Assembly (NCBI GenBank): GCA_021234155.1
Contig: JAJEKV010000147.1
Span: 621,910-685,909 of the forward strand
Reading direction: 5' to 3'
Length of the DNA stretch: 64,000 bases
From: Isoetes taiwanensis
Taxonomy: Eukaryota > Streptophyta > Lycopodiopsida > Isoetales > Isoetaceae
Below, one piece after another: positions 22,220 through 32,777 of the stretch. Numbering within the stretch: position 1 is the stretch's first letter; the number at the start of each line of letters is the position of its first letter. A model generated the notes under the pieces. The model ran no database searches. It saw nothing but the letters and a program-made list of their open reading frames with translations, and had not been told where the DNA came from. Position numbers and translations under genes: made by a program.

Positions 22220-22299
22220 AATTTTGCAGCTTTTTTTTCCCCGCTAATTTCCCCCCCACACAAGAATCTAAGAATCGGAGGAATCGATCTTGGTGAGAA

Positions 22300-22598
22300 T
22301 CAATTATATAAGTGTAGATAAGATTTCATGTTAATGTTTTTGACTTCCTGCATATATGTGTCCATAGTTGAAATAAAGGTATTTTTATTTTGCTAAAACA
22401 TTTTAATGATATATTGTGGTACATATAATATATGTTACATATAAAGTTTTAGCTTAACAGTTAATCTTGTAGCTTTTAGAAAATGAATTGGATTGAAAGT
22501 CACATCTAATACTCCATCTCATCCTTTGCAGGTCTCAAGTCGTAGTTATAAACCTTCTTTTAGAGAATTCTTAGGCAGACTTGGAGGCATACCTATGG
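22300..22598. repeat. Host repeat family, copy A (left part)
   Basis: This segment aligns with 38790-39140 (shared anchors: AAGATTTCATGT, GTAGCTTTTAGAAAA, AGAGAATT and GGAGGCATAC). In copy A it is interrupted at 22599 by a polyadenylated insertion and resumes at 23075. The copy at 38.8 kb has no insertion at that point. Confidence 0.75.
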
Positions 22599-23074
22599 AT
22601 CAACACTCTCGTCTTCAGGACATTGCTCGGAAGCAAGAATTATTGGAAGAAGGATGGTCTACTCCACGCCTGAAGAAACTTGCACGTTGCAAAAATAGCT
22701 CGACTTCTCAATCTGCGTTAGTTCACTCTGTAGCTCCAATATCTGCTACGATTGTTACAGTGGATGTCCCTGATTCAATGCCATTGAGACACCAGGGAGC
22801 AGATCAAGTTGATGTTAATGATTCTATGGATGTGGAAGTTCGACCTGGTTAAAGTAACTTTCTTTAAAAATATGATTATATATTATTCTTCTCTTTGTAG
22901 GAGGAAAATAGTGTGAACTGTATTATATTGTCAGGCTTAGATGGGTGGCCCTGCTCAGTTGGATCTGATTGTCCGCTGGGTTTTTTATTCCTGTCTCTGC
23001 ATTGTATTATGTATTATGTTGGAGTGTTATTAATAAAGTCTGACGTTCTTACAAAAAAAAAAAAAAAAAAAAAA
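22599..23074 (+). mobile_element. Polyadenylated retro-insertion (LINE 3' part)
   Basis: The insertion of about 476 bp ends in a run of 22 A (23053-23074) preceded by AATAAAGTCTGACGTTC, which resembles plant LINE 3' ends. The six bases CTATGG occur on both sides (22593-22598 and 23075-23080) as a probable target duplication. It begins with an open frame that ends in a stop at about 22850 and includes RKQELLEEGWSTPRLKKLA; this may be the end of a LINE protein. The paralogous site at 39.14 kb lacks the insertion. Confidence 0.7.
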
Positions 23075-23389
23075 CTATGGCTAATATAATAGTTAAGTGT
23101 GAAGTTCTTAAGGAGAGTGGGACATAGATCTTTTTCCTTATATAGATCTATGTTACAAGAATCTAAATTCTTTGTTTTTGTTGCTTTTAACCTATCCTAA
23201 TTTAGATGGTGGATTAGAATTGAATATATAGCATAATAACAAATTTTTTTCTTTGTATTTTTATACAGTTTTTGCTATGGTTTTCATATGATTTGATGGG
23301 CGTATTGCGCAAGGTGTACTAATTGGTACATCTAGAGTGCGCCAAGTATTTGCATGCAAACCGCCAACTCTCCCCATGGTGTAGAGTGA
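23075..23389. repeat. Host repeat family, copy A (right part)
   Basis: This stretch is nearly identical to 32473-32777 and more distantly similar to 39150-39320. Both of the closer copies follow directly on an A-run. The similarity stops just after CCCCATGG in both copies. Confidence 0.9.
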
Positions 23390-23976
23390 CAATTGTGTAG
23401 AGTGAAGCTAAAGTCATCCTCCCCATTATCACTGTTGGCTCCTTTTTTGCTTATGTCAATTTTATCCTGTTCAGAAAGGAGAGACTCCCCAAAGGGGTCG
23501 TCTTCATCATCCGGATCACTACAAGTGGCTGTCTTTTGAATAATCACATCACTAAGGCTTGATTTTTTAATCTTATTGGCTTTTTCAAGAGCCAACACCC
23601 CTTTGAAGAACTGATTTTTGGCTGTATCCTCTTCCATAGTACAGTGGTATACTTTGGTAGGCAGGCCAGCATATACTTCCTCGATGAGCTTGTTGATCTC
23701 GTCCCAGTCATCACCAAGCTTATTAAGCCTGGGAACTAACTCCAACCATTCGTTTAAACCCAAATGGGAAATAGCAGATAATTCCTCGGGCTTTCTACTT
23801 GCCTCCTTTTCAAGTAATTGTATGTGCACCTGGTGGTTCTTGATGCAACATAATACTGTCTGTACAGCATAGCTTGGACACATAATCTTGCTAGTAGCAT
23901 AGCCAATCGGTCCAAGGTCCCTATTCCAAACTGGAGGTACAAACTCAACATTGTCCGCTTGTGCCTCCTCATCATC
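23390..23976 (-). CDS. Unrecognised exon, acidic protein
   Basis: The minus strand holds an open frame of about 195 codons that starts after a good acceptor (ACTCTTCAG) with DDEEAQADNVEFVPPVWNRD. It includes GLNEWLELVPRLNKLGDDWD, KNQFFKGVLALEKANKIKKS and an acidic run ending in NGEDDF. Composition and the absence of stops support real coding. I do not recognise the family. The frame runs on into the repeat at 23389 and meets a stop at 23332, so its natural 3' end may be lost. The first exon at 31774-32079 ends in phase 0 with an acidic stretch and could belong to the same gene. Confidence 0.5.
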
Positions 23977-24009
23977 CTGAAGAGTTATACCACTTTGTAA
24001 GTATAACAT

Positions 24010-24826
24010 AGAATCAAATAGTTCATCCCTGTTATTACCAATAGATATGATGCAACTCCAGTTAAACTAGAGAAATGAAATGTCTAAAAAAAACCCCGAC
24101 ATAACTAGTTTGGACAACAATCCTACTAGCACATCAAACTATTTTGGTCAATCCCTTCATAGTTTAATCATTCCATCCTAAGATCTAATAGATCAAAGTC
24201 TGGTACATCAAACTATGGATAACAGGTTCAAGAACTATTGACTTATTGCAAACAAAAAAATGATCAATGTCGAGTAAGCATTAACCACCTTATGTGGGAC
24301 TATTTATTTTTTACATCTTCCTTACACGTTCTTTATCTAAGAACACAATACACTTGCAGTTCAATGAATCTGTATCTGACAGTTACACATGCAACTTTTA
24401 CATTTTGCATGCCATGCAACCTGAAATCTCAGTCCTGCACTATGGTCCTTGTCTCAGGGGACATTTTGCAACAATAGTAACTCACTTAACACAAGATTAA
24501 TGTTTCATTTTAGCCTTCATCTGAACATGCATGCATGCGAGTTATGACTTATAACATGAACAACAAAGGAGGTTGGAAGAATACAACAAGTTTAACATTT
24601 TAACCTTTCATGCATGCGACCAAAACATGTTTTTTTTTTTTTTAAACCTTGAAGTAGTATTTACAATTGCATGCCATGCAACATTGAAGTCTCAGTCCTG
24701 TATTTTATATTTTTCTATGGTCTTTGTCTCAAAGGACATTTTGCAACCATAATAACTCATTTTGCACCAGGAAAGTGCCTCATTTTAGCTTTTGTCAGCC
24801 AAGAATTCATGCATCTGCTTATCATA
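24010..24826. other. No gene recognised; flank of the copia insertion
   Basis: AT-rich sequence lies between the unknown exon and the copia element. It contains two related stretches (near 24360-24480 and 24660-24760) sharing GCATGCCATGCAAC and CAAAGGACATTTTGCAAC-like text, an old tandem duplication. If the two minus-strand exons belong to one gene, this is intron. Confidence 0.5.
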
Positions 24827-24831
24827 ACATC

Positions 24832-25419
24832 TGTTGTGGTTGTCATGTAATAATTGTGAGTGATATTCTATTCTAATCTACGAGAAGCAGTGGCAGTAGA
24901 TTAGAGCGGTGGCATGTTAAATGGTGTCATGTTATACAAATCTTTGGAAAGACCTATGAGAAGCAGTGGCAATAGGTCAAAGTCAAAGTCAAAGGTGGCG
25001 GGCACCCCCTACCCGGGTGTTGCTGGGCTCGCTAGAAACACACACACCCCCTGCCCGCCACTTAGGGTTTGCGTTGACCAGTCAAAGTCAAAGTCAACTA
25101 GGGCCGAATTTTAAGGAAGGCAAGTCTATCTACTCCTGATTTTTAGGCAAGTTGGAGAACTTTCTATATGAAGGGGATGCACAATTTGACAAGTGGATGC
25201 ACCCGGATTGGATATAAATACTGGAGTAATGGATAGACAGGTGTGCTTACAGGTCGAGAGCTGAGCGCAGGAGTTGTATTTTGTAAAAGGTTCTTGGATG
25301 AGTGACCATATTTTGGCTCCATGAACCTAAGCTTTTATAAGCCTTGTTTATAAAGTTGTCTAGCAAATTTGGTGAATAAAGCTATTGTTATACTGACTAT
25401 TTCTGGAACAATTTCTACA
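24832..25419 (+). repeat. 5' LTR of the copia element
   Basis: The LTR starts TGTTGTGGTT and ends in TTTCTACA. It contains a direct pair of motifs with GTCAAAGTCAAAGTCAA before and after a CCCTACCCGGGTG block. It is 15 bp shorter than the 3' LTR because it lacks 13 bp near 25202 and 2 bp in a CA run. Confidence 0.97.
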
Positions 25420-25420
25420 G

Positions 25421-25437
25421 TGGTATCAGAGCTAAGG
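25421..25437 (+). other. Primer-binding site
   Basis: TGGTATCAGAGC follows the 5' LTR after one base. It is complementary to the 3' end of plant initiator tRNA-Met, the standard primer of Ty1/copia elements. Confidence 0.95.
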
Positions 25438-25446
25438 TGACTCAGG

Positions 25447-26879
25447 ATGTCAACCAGATTCGGTGCCAATTTGCTAGCAACTGTTGAAGTGTTTAAAGGT
25501 GACACTGGTTTTCAAATTTGGAAAGAAGGAATTGAATCTGTTTTAAAGTTTGAAAATCTTTGGGGCTTAATTGATGGCAGTACATTTGCCATGGCTACTT
25601 CTGCATCCCCTGCTAGATCTGGTACTGCAGGTACTAATCCAGGAGGTGGTCCCACTGAGAGTGCAAGTGCAAGTTCGGGTGGTGAAAGCTCGGGTGGTGG
25701 ATCTGTTGTTGGTGGAGGTAGCTCTGCAATTCAAACTGATGCCACTAAAATAATGGAGGCCCAAGCCATTATTATGAGCAAGGTAGGAACTGCTTTGAAA
25801 TTAAAATTGAGAGGTAAACAACCAAAGGAGATGTGGGAATATATGATTTAACATTTTGAAATCAAGAGTTCATCCCAGATAGATGTTTTGGAAAAACAAC
25901 TTAGAAGACTTAAGTTGTTTGAAAAAGACAATATAACTGAGTTTATGGAGAAATTTGAGTCCATAATTGCAGACTTAGAAGGTGCAGGATCTATTGTGAA
26001 TGATCAAAATCAAATTCTGTACTTAGCCAAGTCAGTTTCTCATAATTCTCATTTAGCTACACTCATGCTGTAAAAATGATTCAAACAGAGTTTGAACAGA
26101 CTCGAAGGGGTTTTGATGATGAAGAGCAATCACCAGAAGTACTATTCAGTGGAAAGTTTAAAAAGGGTGTAAGTACTTCAGAAATCAGTAAAGATAAAAT
26201 AGGGCCATGTTTTAAATGTAACAGGTATGGTCATTTAAAAGCAAATTGTACTTTTGAGGGCAAGGTGTTCAAATGTTTTAACTGTGATGGTAAAGGACAT
26301 TTGGCTTCAGAATGTCCAAGTCCTAAATCTTCATCTGGAAGAGGGAGAGGTCGTGCCAGAACTGGAGGCAGGGGGAGAGGGAGGTTTCAACCAAGTATGA
26401 ATCTGGTAAAAGAGGAAAGTATTGAAGAAGCTAGAGAAGCTAGCAGTGGAGATGAAATTTTTGAGGTAACGTGTAATCATGTCTCAAATAATGTTCTTAC
26501 TTCAAAATCCTTGCATGACAATTTTTGTGTGATAGATTTAGGAGCAGAAAAAAGTGTAGTCTTCAAGCCAAATCTGCTTCAGAATTGTGTAAAGAAAGTT
26601 GGGCATGTACAGTTGGGAGATGGTGGAGTGCAGCAGATTAAGGATGTTGGTGTTTTAGAAATCTTTGATTTACAAGGGAAACCTGTTAAACTCAAAGATG
26701 TGTTGTGTGTTCCTGGACTAGTAAGAAATTTGATTTCAGTAAGTCAACTTGTTGATCTTGGTTACAAAGTTGTATTTGAAAAACTGGAATGTACTATTTT
26801 TCATGATAATGAAATCAAGTTAGATTATGACGTGTTGGTAACTTGTTTGGTTTTCCATACAGTCATGTTCCATGTCTAA
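25447..26879 (+). pseudogene. Copia gag and protease, interrupted
   Basis: The gag frame begins 27 bases after the LTR. An in-frame TAA at 25849 interrupts it, it continues in the same frame to 26073, and a frameshift there leads into a 267-codon frame. This holds two zinc knuckles, CFKCNRYGHLKANC and CFNCDGKGHLASEC, and a glycine-arginine stretch. The protease follows at about 26530 with VIDLGAEKS; the family active site is D-S/T-G, so the second residue has been replaced by leucine. The frame ends at 26879 and pol continues in another frame. Gag packages the RNA and protease would cut the polyprotein; neither product can be complete. Confidence 0.93.
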
Positions 26880-28200
26880 ATTCCATTGAATGTACTTCCA
26901 AACAAGTTTGGCATACTAGGCTTGGACATACAAATTTCAAGAATCTTGATGCTCTGGAAAAGAGAGGGTTGATCACCACGACTTCAAATAAGGAAGAGAA
27001 GATTTGTGCTGGCTGTATGCTTGGAAAGCAGACTAGACAAATCTTTAAGAAGTCAAAACACAGGTCAAAAAGAATTTTGGAGTTAATTCACACAGATTTG
27101 TGTGGGCCTATAAATGTAACTAGTATATCTGGTTACAAGTATTTTATGACTTTTATTGATGATTTCAGTAGAAGAGCTAATTGCTATTTATTAAAATCAA
27201 AAGATCAAGCTCTAGATGCTTTTAAAATTTTTGTTGCTGAAGTAGAGTTGGAAACTGGAGCAAAGATCAAATGTATCAGATCTGACAGAGGTGGTGAATA
27301 TCTGTCAGATGAATTTAAATGGTTCTGTGCATCCAAAGGTATTAAAAGACAACTTACATGTCGGTATTCTCCACAGCAGAATGGAGTGGCAGAAAGAAAA
27401 AATAGAACCTTATTAAATGCAGTCAGATCTATGTTGAAGTATCCAGGATTGCCAAATTTTTTATGGGATGAGGCACTGAAAACTGCAGTGTTTATTCAAA
27501 ACAGGTTGCCTTCAATGAGCATAAATGGAGCCATACCTGAAATGCTATGGTCAGGTAAGGCACCATCTTTTGAAAAATTTAGAACTTATGGTTGTTTGGC
27601 TTTTGCACAGGTTCCAGAAGAATTAAGGAAAAAGCTTGATGATCGATCTTATATCTGTTATCTGGTAGGCTATGATGAAAATTCAAAGGGATATAGATTA
27701 TACAATCCAGCTCAAAGGAAAATAATTATTAGCAGAGATGTGGTATTTTCTGAAAATCAGTTTTACAGAACTATTCCTAAAGTAAATACAGCAGATGGCA
27801 AGGAAGCTATGAATAATCAAAAGGAAACTAATAGTCTACATGAAGAGTCAATTAAACTTGAAGGAAATACTAGTGTAGATGGTCAGACTAAGGTTGCAGA
27901 CTTTAGTGATGATGATGATGAGGTAGAACAAGTAGAAGAACCTGCAAATGGGACTGAAAAACCTGCAGAAGATACTCAACATATACATGAAGAAATAGTG
28001 GAAAAACCAAAAAGGAAAAGAAGAACTGAAGCACAGATGCTACAGGATGAAAATAAGGATATTGCATTATTTGGAAGGGATGTTCATGGCAGAAGTAAAA
28101 GATTGCTGGAAAGTGAGGGGGAAATAAACACAGTATTTGATATTCTAGTGCTAGAAAATGAAGAGGCTCCAAAAAGTTATAATGAGGCTATAAGTGGGGA
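26880..28200 (+). pseudogene. Copia integrase
   Basis: An open frame of about 440 codons carries the zinc-binding GAG-pre-integrase region (HTRLGH followed by CAGCMLGK) and the integrase core. The catalytic triad is visible: D in HTDLCGP, D in SDRGGEY and E in VAERKNRT. The C-terminal part has the copia RTYGCLAF and YLVGYDENSKGYR blocks and a long acidic and lysine-rich linker. The domain itself looks intact, but it is fused in the wrong frame to gag upstream and shifts out of frame near 28200 before reverse transcriptase. Confidence 0.95.
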
Positions 28201-28916
28201 AAGCTATGGAAGATGAGATGAACTCATTTCATAGAACTAATACTTATATACTTGTGGACAGACCTGAAAGTAAAAATGTTGTAGGAAGCAAATGGATATC
28301 TGAGAATTAAACTTGAGCTGATGGGAAATCGAGAGAAAATACAAAGCTAGACTTGTTGCTCAAGGATTCACTCAAAAACAAGGTCAAGACTTTGATGAAA
28401 CATTTTCTCCGTTAGTAAAGATTAATAGTCTTCGAATGTTGTTAGCTATTGCAAATTCTGAAGACTTAGAGATTCATCATATGGATGTCAGTACAGCATT
28501 TTTAAATGCTAAATTGGAAGAAGAAATTTATCTAAAACCAGCTCCAGGATTTGACAAAATTGAAGGTAAGGTTTGGAAATTGAATCGAAGTGTGTATGGG
28601 TTAAAAACAGCTCCTAGAGAATGGTACAAATGTATGGATGGCTATTTGCTTGAACAGGGGATTTGAGAAGTTTACGTGTGATGGGAATCTATATAGATTT
28701 AGAAGTGGAGATGAATGGTGTGTGATTGCCCTATATGTAGATGATAATATTATGGATTTTAAAGGCAAGAATATTCTTTTGCATTGTAAGAATATTTTGA
28801 GTAAAAGATTTCAAATGAGTGATTTAGGAGAACTCAAGAGGTTTCTTGGAATTGAAGTCTCAGAGGGACAGGACAAACAAGACTTTACTCTTAAGTCAAC
28901 AAACACATATTACTAA
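28201..28916 (+). pseudogene. Copia reverse transcriptase, frameshifted
   Basis: The domain begins with EAMEDEMNSFHRT and continues through KARLVAQGFTQKQG, MDVSTAFLNAKLEEEIYLK and VYGLKTAPREWY to the catalytic block ALYVDDNI (about 28730). At least three frame changes are visible, near 28310, 28350 and 28660. The order of blocks is normal for Ty1/copia. The protein would convert the element RNA to DNA; it cannot be made from this copy. Confidence 0.93.
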
Positions 28917-29722
28917 TATGTTAAAAACTTTTAAAATGCAGGATTGTAATGTTGCAGATACTCCATTAGTACCTGGACACAGAATTTCGGAAGATATGTG
29001 TCCAAAATCTGCTTTCAGGAGGTGAGGCAAATGGAAAGAACTCTATCTGATCTTTAATTGGTTGTCTTGCTTATGTGGCTAATTGTACAAGGCCGATATT
29101 TCCTTTCTTTGTCAATTTATTTAGCGAGATATAATAACAATCTCGTGTAGCTCATTGGATTTGCCGCAAAAAGAATTTTGAGGTATTTAAAGGGCTCCTT
29201 GGAAGTTGGAATTATGTACAATCCAGCCTAAACTCGAATCGAAAGCATATTGTGATTCAGACCGGGAGGAGATTTAGATCAAAGAAAATCCACCGGGTTA
29301 TTTAGTCATGTTAGGTGGGGCACCAGAGCCTTTGGAAGTGCAAGAAGCGATCTAGCATAGCAGCATCAAGGGCGCAGAGAGGCTGAATCTGATGCAGTAC
29401 CTGCTTAGTAGCAAAGGAGTTGATTTGGGAAAGAAGACTCTTAGCAGAATTGGAAACTCCACAGAATAATCCTACGGCTATTTACTGTGACAATACCAGT
29501 TGCATAGCTATGTCAAAAAACCCTGTTCTTCACGAAAGAACAAAACACATTGAAATGGAAGTCCACTTTCTTAGAGACATGGTGAAGAAAAACATGCTAC
29601 AAATGATATATGTTGCAACGGATGGACAATTAGCTGATATTCTCACCAAGGCACTTACAGCCAGCAGGTTTCTCAAGTTAAGAACAATAATCCAGTATAA
29701 TCAGAATCTGCTTATTACATGA
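28917..29722 (+). pseudogene. Copia RNase H region, heavily damaged
   Basis: The end of the domain is clear at 29420-29722: AIYCDNTSCIAMSKNPVLHE, KHIEMEVHFLRD and the copia-typical GQLADILTKAL. The part from about 29000 to 29420 is in pieces, with GGAPEPLEV and SSIAAS-like remnants separated by small indels. Many of these indels lie where CAG or CTG would be expected, which contrasts with the young LTRs. Confidence 0.85.
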
Positions 29723-29730
29723 AGGGGGAA
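29721..29730 (+). other. Polypurine tract
   Basis: GAAGGGGGAA lies directly before the 3' LTR and serves as the second-strand primer in LTR retrotransposons. Confidence 0.9.
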
Positions 29731-30333
29731 TGTTGTAGTTGTCATGTAATAATTGTGAGTGATATTCTATTCTAATCTATGAGAAGCAGTGGCAGTAGAT
29801 TAGAGCGGTGGCATGTTAAATGGTGTCATGTTATACAAAGCTTTGGAAAGACCTATGAGAAGCAGTGGCAATAGGTCAAAGTCAAAGTCAAAGGTGGCAG
29901 GCACCCCCTACCCGGGTGTTGCTGGGCTCGCTAGAAACACACAGACACCCCCTGCCCGCCACTTAGGGTTTGTGTTGACCAGTCAAAGTCAAAGTCAACT
30001 AGGGCCGAATTTTAAGGAAGGCAAGTCTATCTACTCCTGATTTTTAGGCAAGTTGGAGAACTTTCTATATGAAGGGGATGCACAATTTGACAAGTGGATG
30101 CACCCGGATTGGAAGGTAAATATGGATATAAATACTGGAGTAATGGATAGACAGGTGTGCTTACAGGTCGAGAGCTGAGCGCAGGAGTTGTATTTTGTAA
30201 AAGGTTCTTGGATGAGTGACCATATTTTGGCTCCATGAACCTAAGCTTTTATAAGCCTTGTTTATAAAGTTGTCTAGCAAATTTGGTGAATAAAGCTATT
30301 GTTATACTGACTATTTCTGGAACAATTTCTACA
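29731..30333 (+). repeat. 3' LTR of the copia element
   Basis: The LTR starts TGTTGTAGTT and ends in TTTCTACA, directly followed by the target duplication ACATC. It agrees with the 5' LTR over its full length apart from a few substitutions, a 13-bp insertion (GGTAAATAT block near 30115) and a 2-bp difference. Confidence 0.97.
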
Positions 30334-30338
30334 ACATC

Positions 30339-31001
30339 TTGTACATTATTTTCAGCATTATTTCAGCATGTTTATAACATTGGTGGTTTGCCACTTAGAC
30401 GAATGGGAAAGATCTACACTCAAAACCCATGAGTTAAGAATTCAGAATATTAACTGTTTTCAATTTCACTAGGATTAGACTCCCTTACTCATCCTAATAT
30501 GGCAGTACGTAAACCTTCAGAGTCATTATTAGGGAACCAAACATATTTAACCCTGTAGGACACTTAAAACATTTGAATAATCATTCCATAGTACGATCTA
30601 TCATTGCAAAATAAAGCATATTGTATTCATCACTTAAATATCCGACCATAAACTGTATTTAAGGAGGGCAAACATACCTGCATGCTGTGTGAGCTTTACT
30701 ACAAAAACGCTCCACATTTCCATTGACTATTGTTACAGCATGCCCAATGTTTTAACAAAAAATAAAACAAGTCTTACCAGACATGCATATATTCATTGCC
30801 ATGGAATTGTCCAAAATATTGCTCAACATTTGAGTTTTCTATCACTGCTGAATCAGCCAATCTTTAATGTAGTAAACTTAGACCAGTACATCCGTTTCGA
30901 CCAGCAAAACACCATAACAGCAAAGACAATACATTAGGAGAAGAATCACCACGTACTTGCAGCCAATCATGAGAACGTTAGCGATAGACTCGGTAACGAC
31001 C
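30339..31001. other. No gene recognised
   Basis: AT-rich sequence without a supported frame. Donor-like and acceptor-like motifs on the minus strand are present but do not define an exon with recognisable protein. Confidence 0.45.
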
Positions 31002-31070
31002 CAAGGGCCAAAAGGTACATTAGGTGATTCTTGGCTCTTCGCCCCTCACCTAATGTACCCTTTGCTCTTG
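31002..31070. repeat. Imperfect 26-bp stem hairpin
   Basis: The arms 31002-31027 and 31046-31070 pair around an 18-nt loop. The inner 13 bp (GTACATTAGGTGA and its complement) are perfect and the outer part has a few mismatches. The length and structure fit a short inverted-repeat element; a hairpin RNA is possible but not supported. Confidence 0.7.
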
Positions 31071-31174
31071 ATATCATACTATCTACTAAGAATGTACAGT
31101 CCAAATAGTTCAGATATATGAGAAAATAATCAACATATAGATTTGCATGAATATATGAGAGAATATAGATCCAG

Positions 31175-31720
31175 TTGTTCATGTGCAGGCCTGTTATCTG
31201 CATCTTTATGGGTCTTCTTGGCCATTCATATGACTAAGATTAAGCACAGTCTTCTTAGAACTTATCTAAAAAATCAGAGATCAAGTTTATATGCCACAAC
31301 TAAGTTGTTATGCTATTATTGCCTTATATTTTCATATCCAGACCACATAAGCTGTCGGCTTATGTCTGCTCCATATCCTGTTACCAACTATTGAAACTTC
31401 CATAACCATGCAGGTTATGTAATAAATGCATAACACGGGTCCTGTTTACAAAGAGATGGTGCATGAAACTTATAATATAGGCCTGTCATCTGCATCTTAT
31501 ATGGATCTTATTGGCCATTTATCTAATTATAAGATTAAGGTTAGGCTAAGCCATCCAAGAATCTGTCTAAGAAAACAGAGATCTAATTTATATGTTACAA
31601 CTGAGCTGCTACTTTGTTAATGCCTTATATTATCGTGTATGGACCACATAAGCTTTCTACTCATGCCCACTCCATATCTTGTTACCCTCTAATGATACTT
31701 CAACCTTCATGGTTCGTGTT
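31175..31720. repeat. Tandem duplication of about 250 bp
   Basis: Segment 31180-31430 recurs in diverged form at 31475-31720. Shared anchors are ATCTGCATCTT, TTGGCCATT, CTAAGATTAAG-like text, CAGAGATC, GCCTTATATT and GACCACATAAGCT. Neither copy holds a supported gene. Confidence 0.8.
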
Positions 31721-31773
31721 TACAAAGGAAGGGTCAATTTTAAATAGAGAAATCACAATTGATACATGTTTAC

Positions 31774-32079
31774 CTGTAAATCTTCGTTTTCAGAATCAAT
31801 GTCATCTTCATTTTGTTGTGTCTCAGGCACATATTGCTCATTATTATTGCTTCTGAAATAACCCCCTGGGTTTCGATTAGATCCTCCACCTCTTTTACCG
31901 CTATCCTCAAAACTCCTTTTGGAATCAAAGCTTCGACCGCCTCCCCTTCTATTCATACTTAGTTGCTTAAGTTTTACAGAGTTTTTGCACCAGAGAAGCT
32001 CCCTCTCTGTCTCTATATCTGGTGTAAACTCTTCCTCAGAACTGTGGCTACCAGACCAGCCATCCGAATTAAAACCCAT
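31774..32079 (-). CDS. Probable first exon of an unrecognised gene
   Basis: On the minus strand an ATG at 32079 opens a 102-codon frame that ends exactly at ACAG followed by GTAAAC, a good donor. The peptide is hydrophilic: MGFNSDGWSGSHSSEEEFTP at the start, then a glycine- and arginine-rich part (NRRGGGRS, GKRGGGSNR) as in RNA-binding proteins, and an acidic end DSENEDLQ. A telo-box-like AAACCCTAG lies about 95 bp upstream. The family is not recognised. The phase is 0, which fits the exon at 23390-23976; joining them would place the copia element in the intron. Confidence 0.5.
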
Positions 32080-32472
32080 GATTCAATTGCCTGCCACAAT
32101 CTTAGAAGATATTTTTGGTCTTACACGATCTGCCAGGTCTTGTTAAGGATCGAGGAACTGCCATACCTTTTAGGTCGAAACCCTAGACTTCACCATAAAT
32201 TACAACGGCGGTTTAATCCAGCCCTTGTCATTTATTTTTCGAAAAAAAAGGGGGCCCCTTACCCATGGTCACCATTAAAACTTGAAAATAAGGTATAATT
32301 AATAGCTTATACTAGTTATTTTTTAATGGTGTAAAGTGGACCATTTTTGTATTTCCACTATAATAGCAGTCATGTTTTGTATGCTTACTTGAACCAAGCA
32401 ACCAGGACACTTACCATTTAATTGCTACATCAAGTTCAAGGAAAATGTCTATACATATTAAAAAAAAAAAAA

Positions 32473-32777
32473 CCTATGGCTAATATAATAGTTAAGTGTG
32501 AAGTTCTTAAGGAGAGTGGGACATAGATCTTTTTCCTTATATAGATCTATGTTACAAGAATCTAAATTCTTTGTTTTTGTTGCTTTTAACCTATCCTAAT
32601 TTAGATGGTGGATTAGAATTGAATATATAGCATAATAACATGTTTTTTTTTCTTTGTATTTTTATACAGTTTTTGCTATGGTTTTCATATGATTTGATGG
32701 GCGTATTGCGCAAGGTGTACTAGTACATCTAGAGTGCGCCAAGTATTTGCATGCAAACTTGTGCCAACTCCCCATGG
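32473..32777. repeat. Host repeat family, copy B
   Basis: This is nearly identical to 23075-23389 in the same orientation and, like that copy, follows an A-run (32460-32472) and begins with CCTATGGCTAATATAATAG. The sequence before the A-run is unrelated to the retro-insertion at 22.6-23.07 kb. With copy A it brackets the two unknown minus-strand exons and the copia element. Confidence 0.9.

Larger units (their letters stand above)
24827..30338 (+). mobile_element. Full-length Ty1/copia LTR retrotransposon
   Basis: The element has two LTRs (24832-25419 and 29731-30333), a primer-binding site, gag-pol in copia order (gag, protease, integrase, reverse transcriptase, RNase H), a polypurine tract and a perfect 5-bp target duplication ACATC (24827-24831 and 30334-30338). 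The LTRs differ by about six or seven substitutions plus two small indels, so the insertion is fairly recent. All proteins are nevertheless interrupted. It lies in the same region as two minus-strand exons of an unknown gene and may occupy an intron. Confidence 0.97.

Noticed and set aside
22493-22852. 119-codon frame considered as a single host gene
   Set aside because: It crosses the boundary between the host repeat and the polyadenylated insertion at 22598/22599, so its first part is chance read-through.
24238-24500. Two overlapping 70-80-codon plus-strand frames
   Set aside because: They lie in AT-rich DNA containing an old tandem duplication and resemble no protein.
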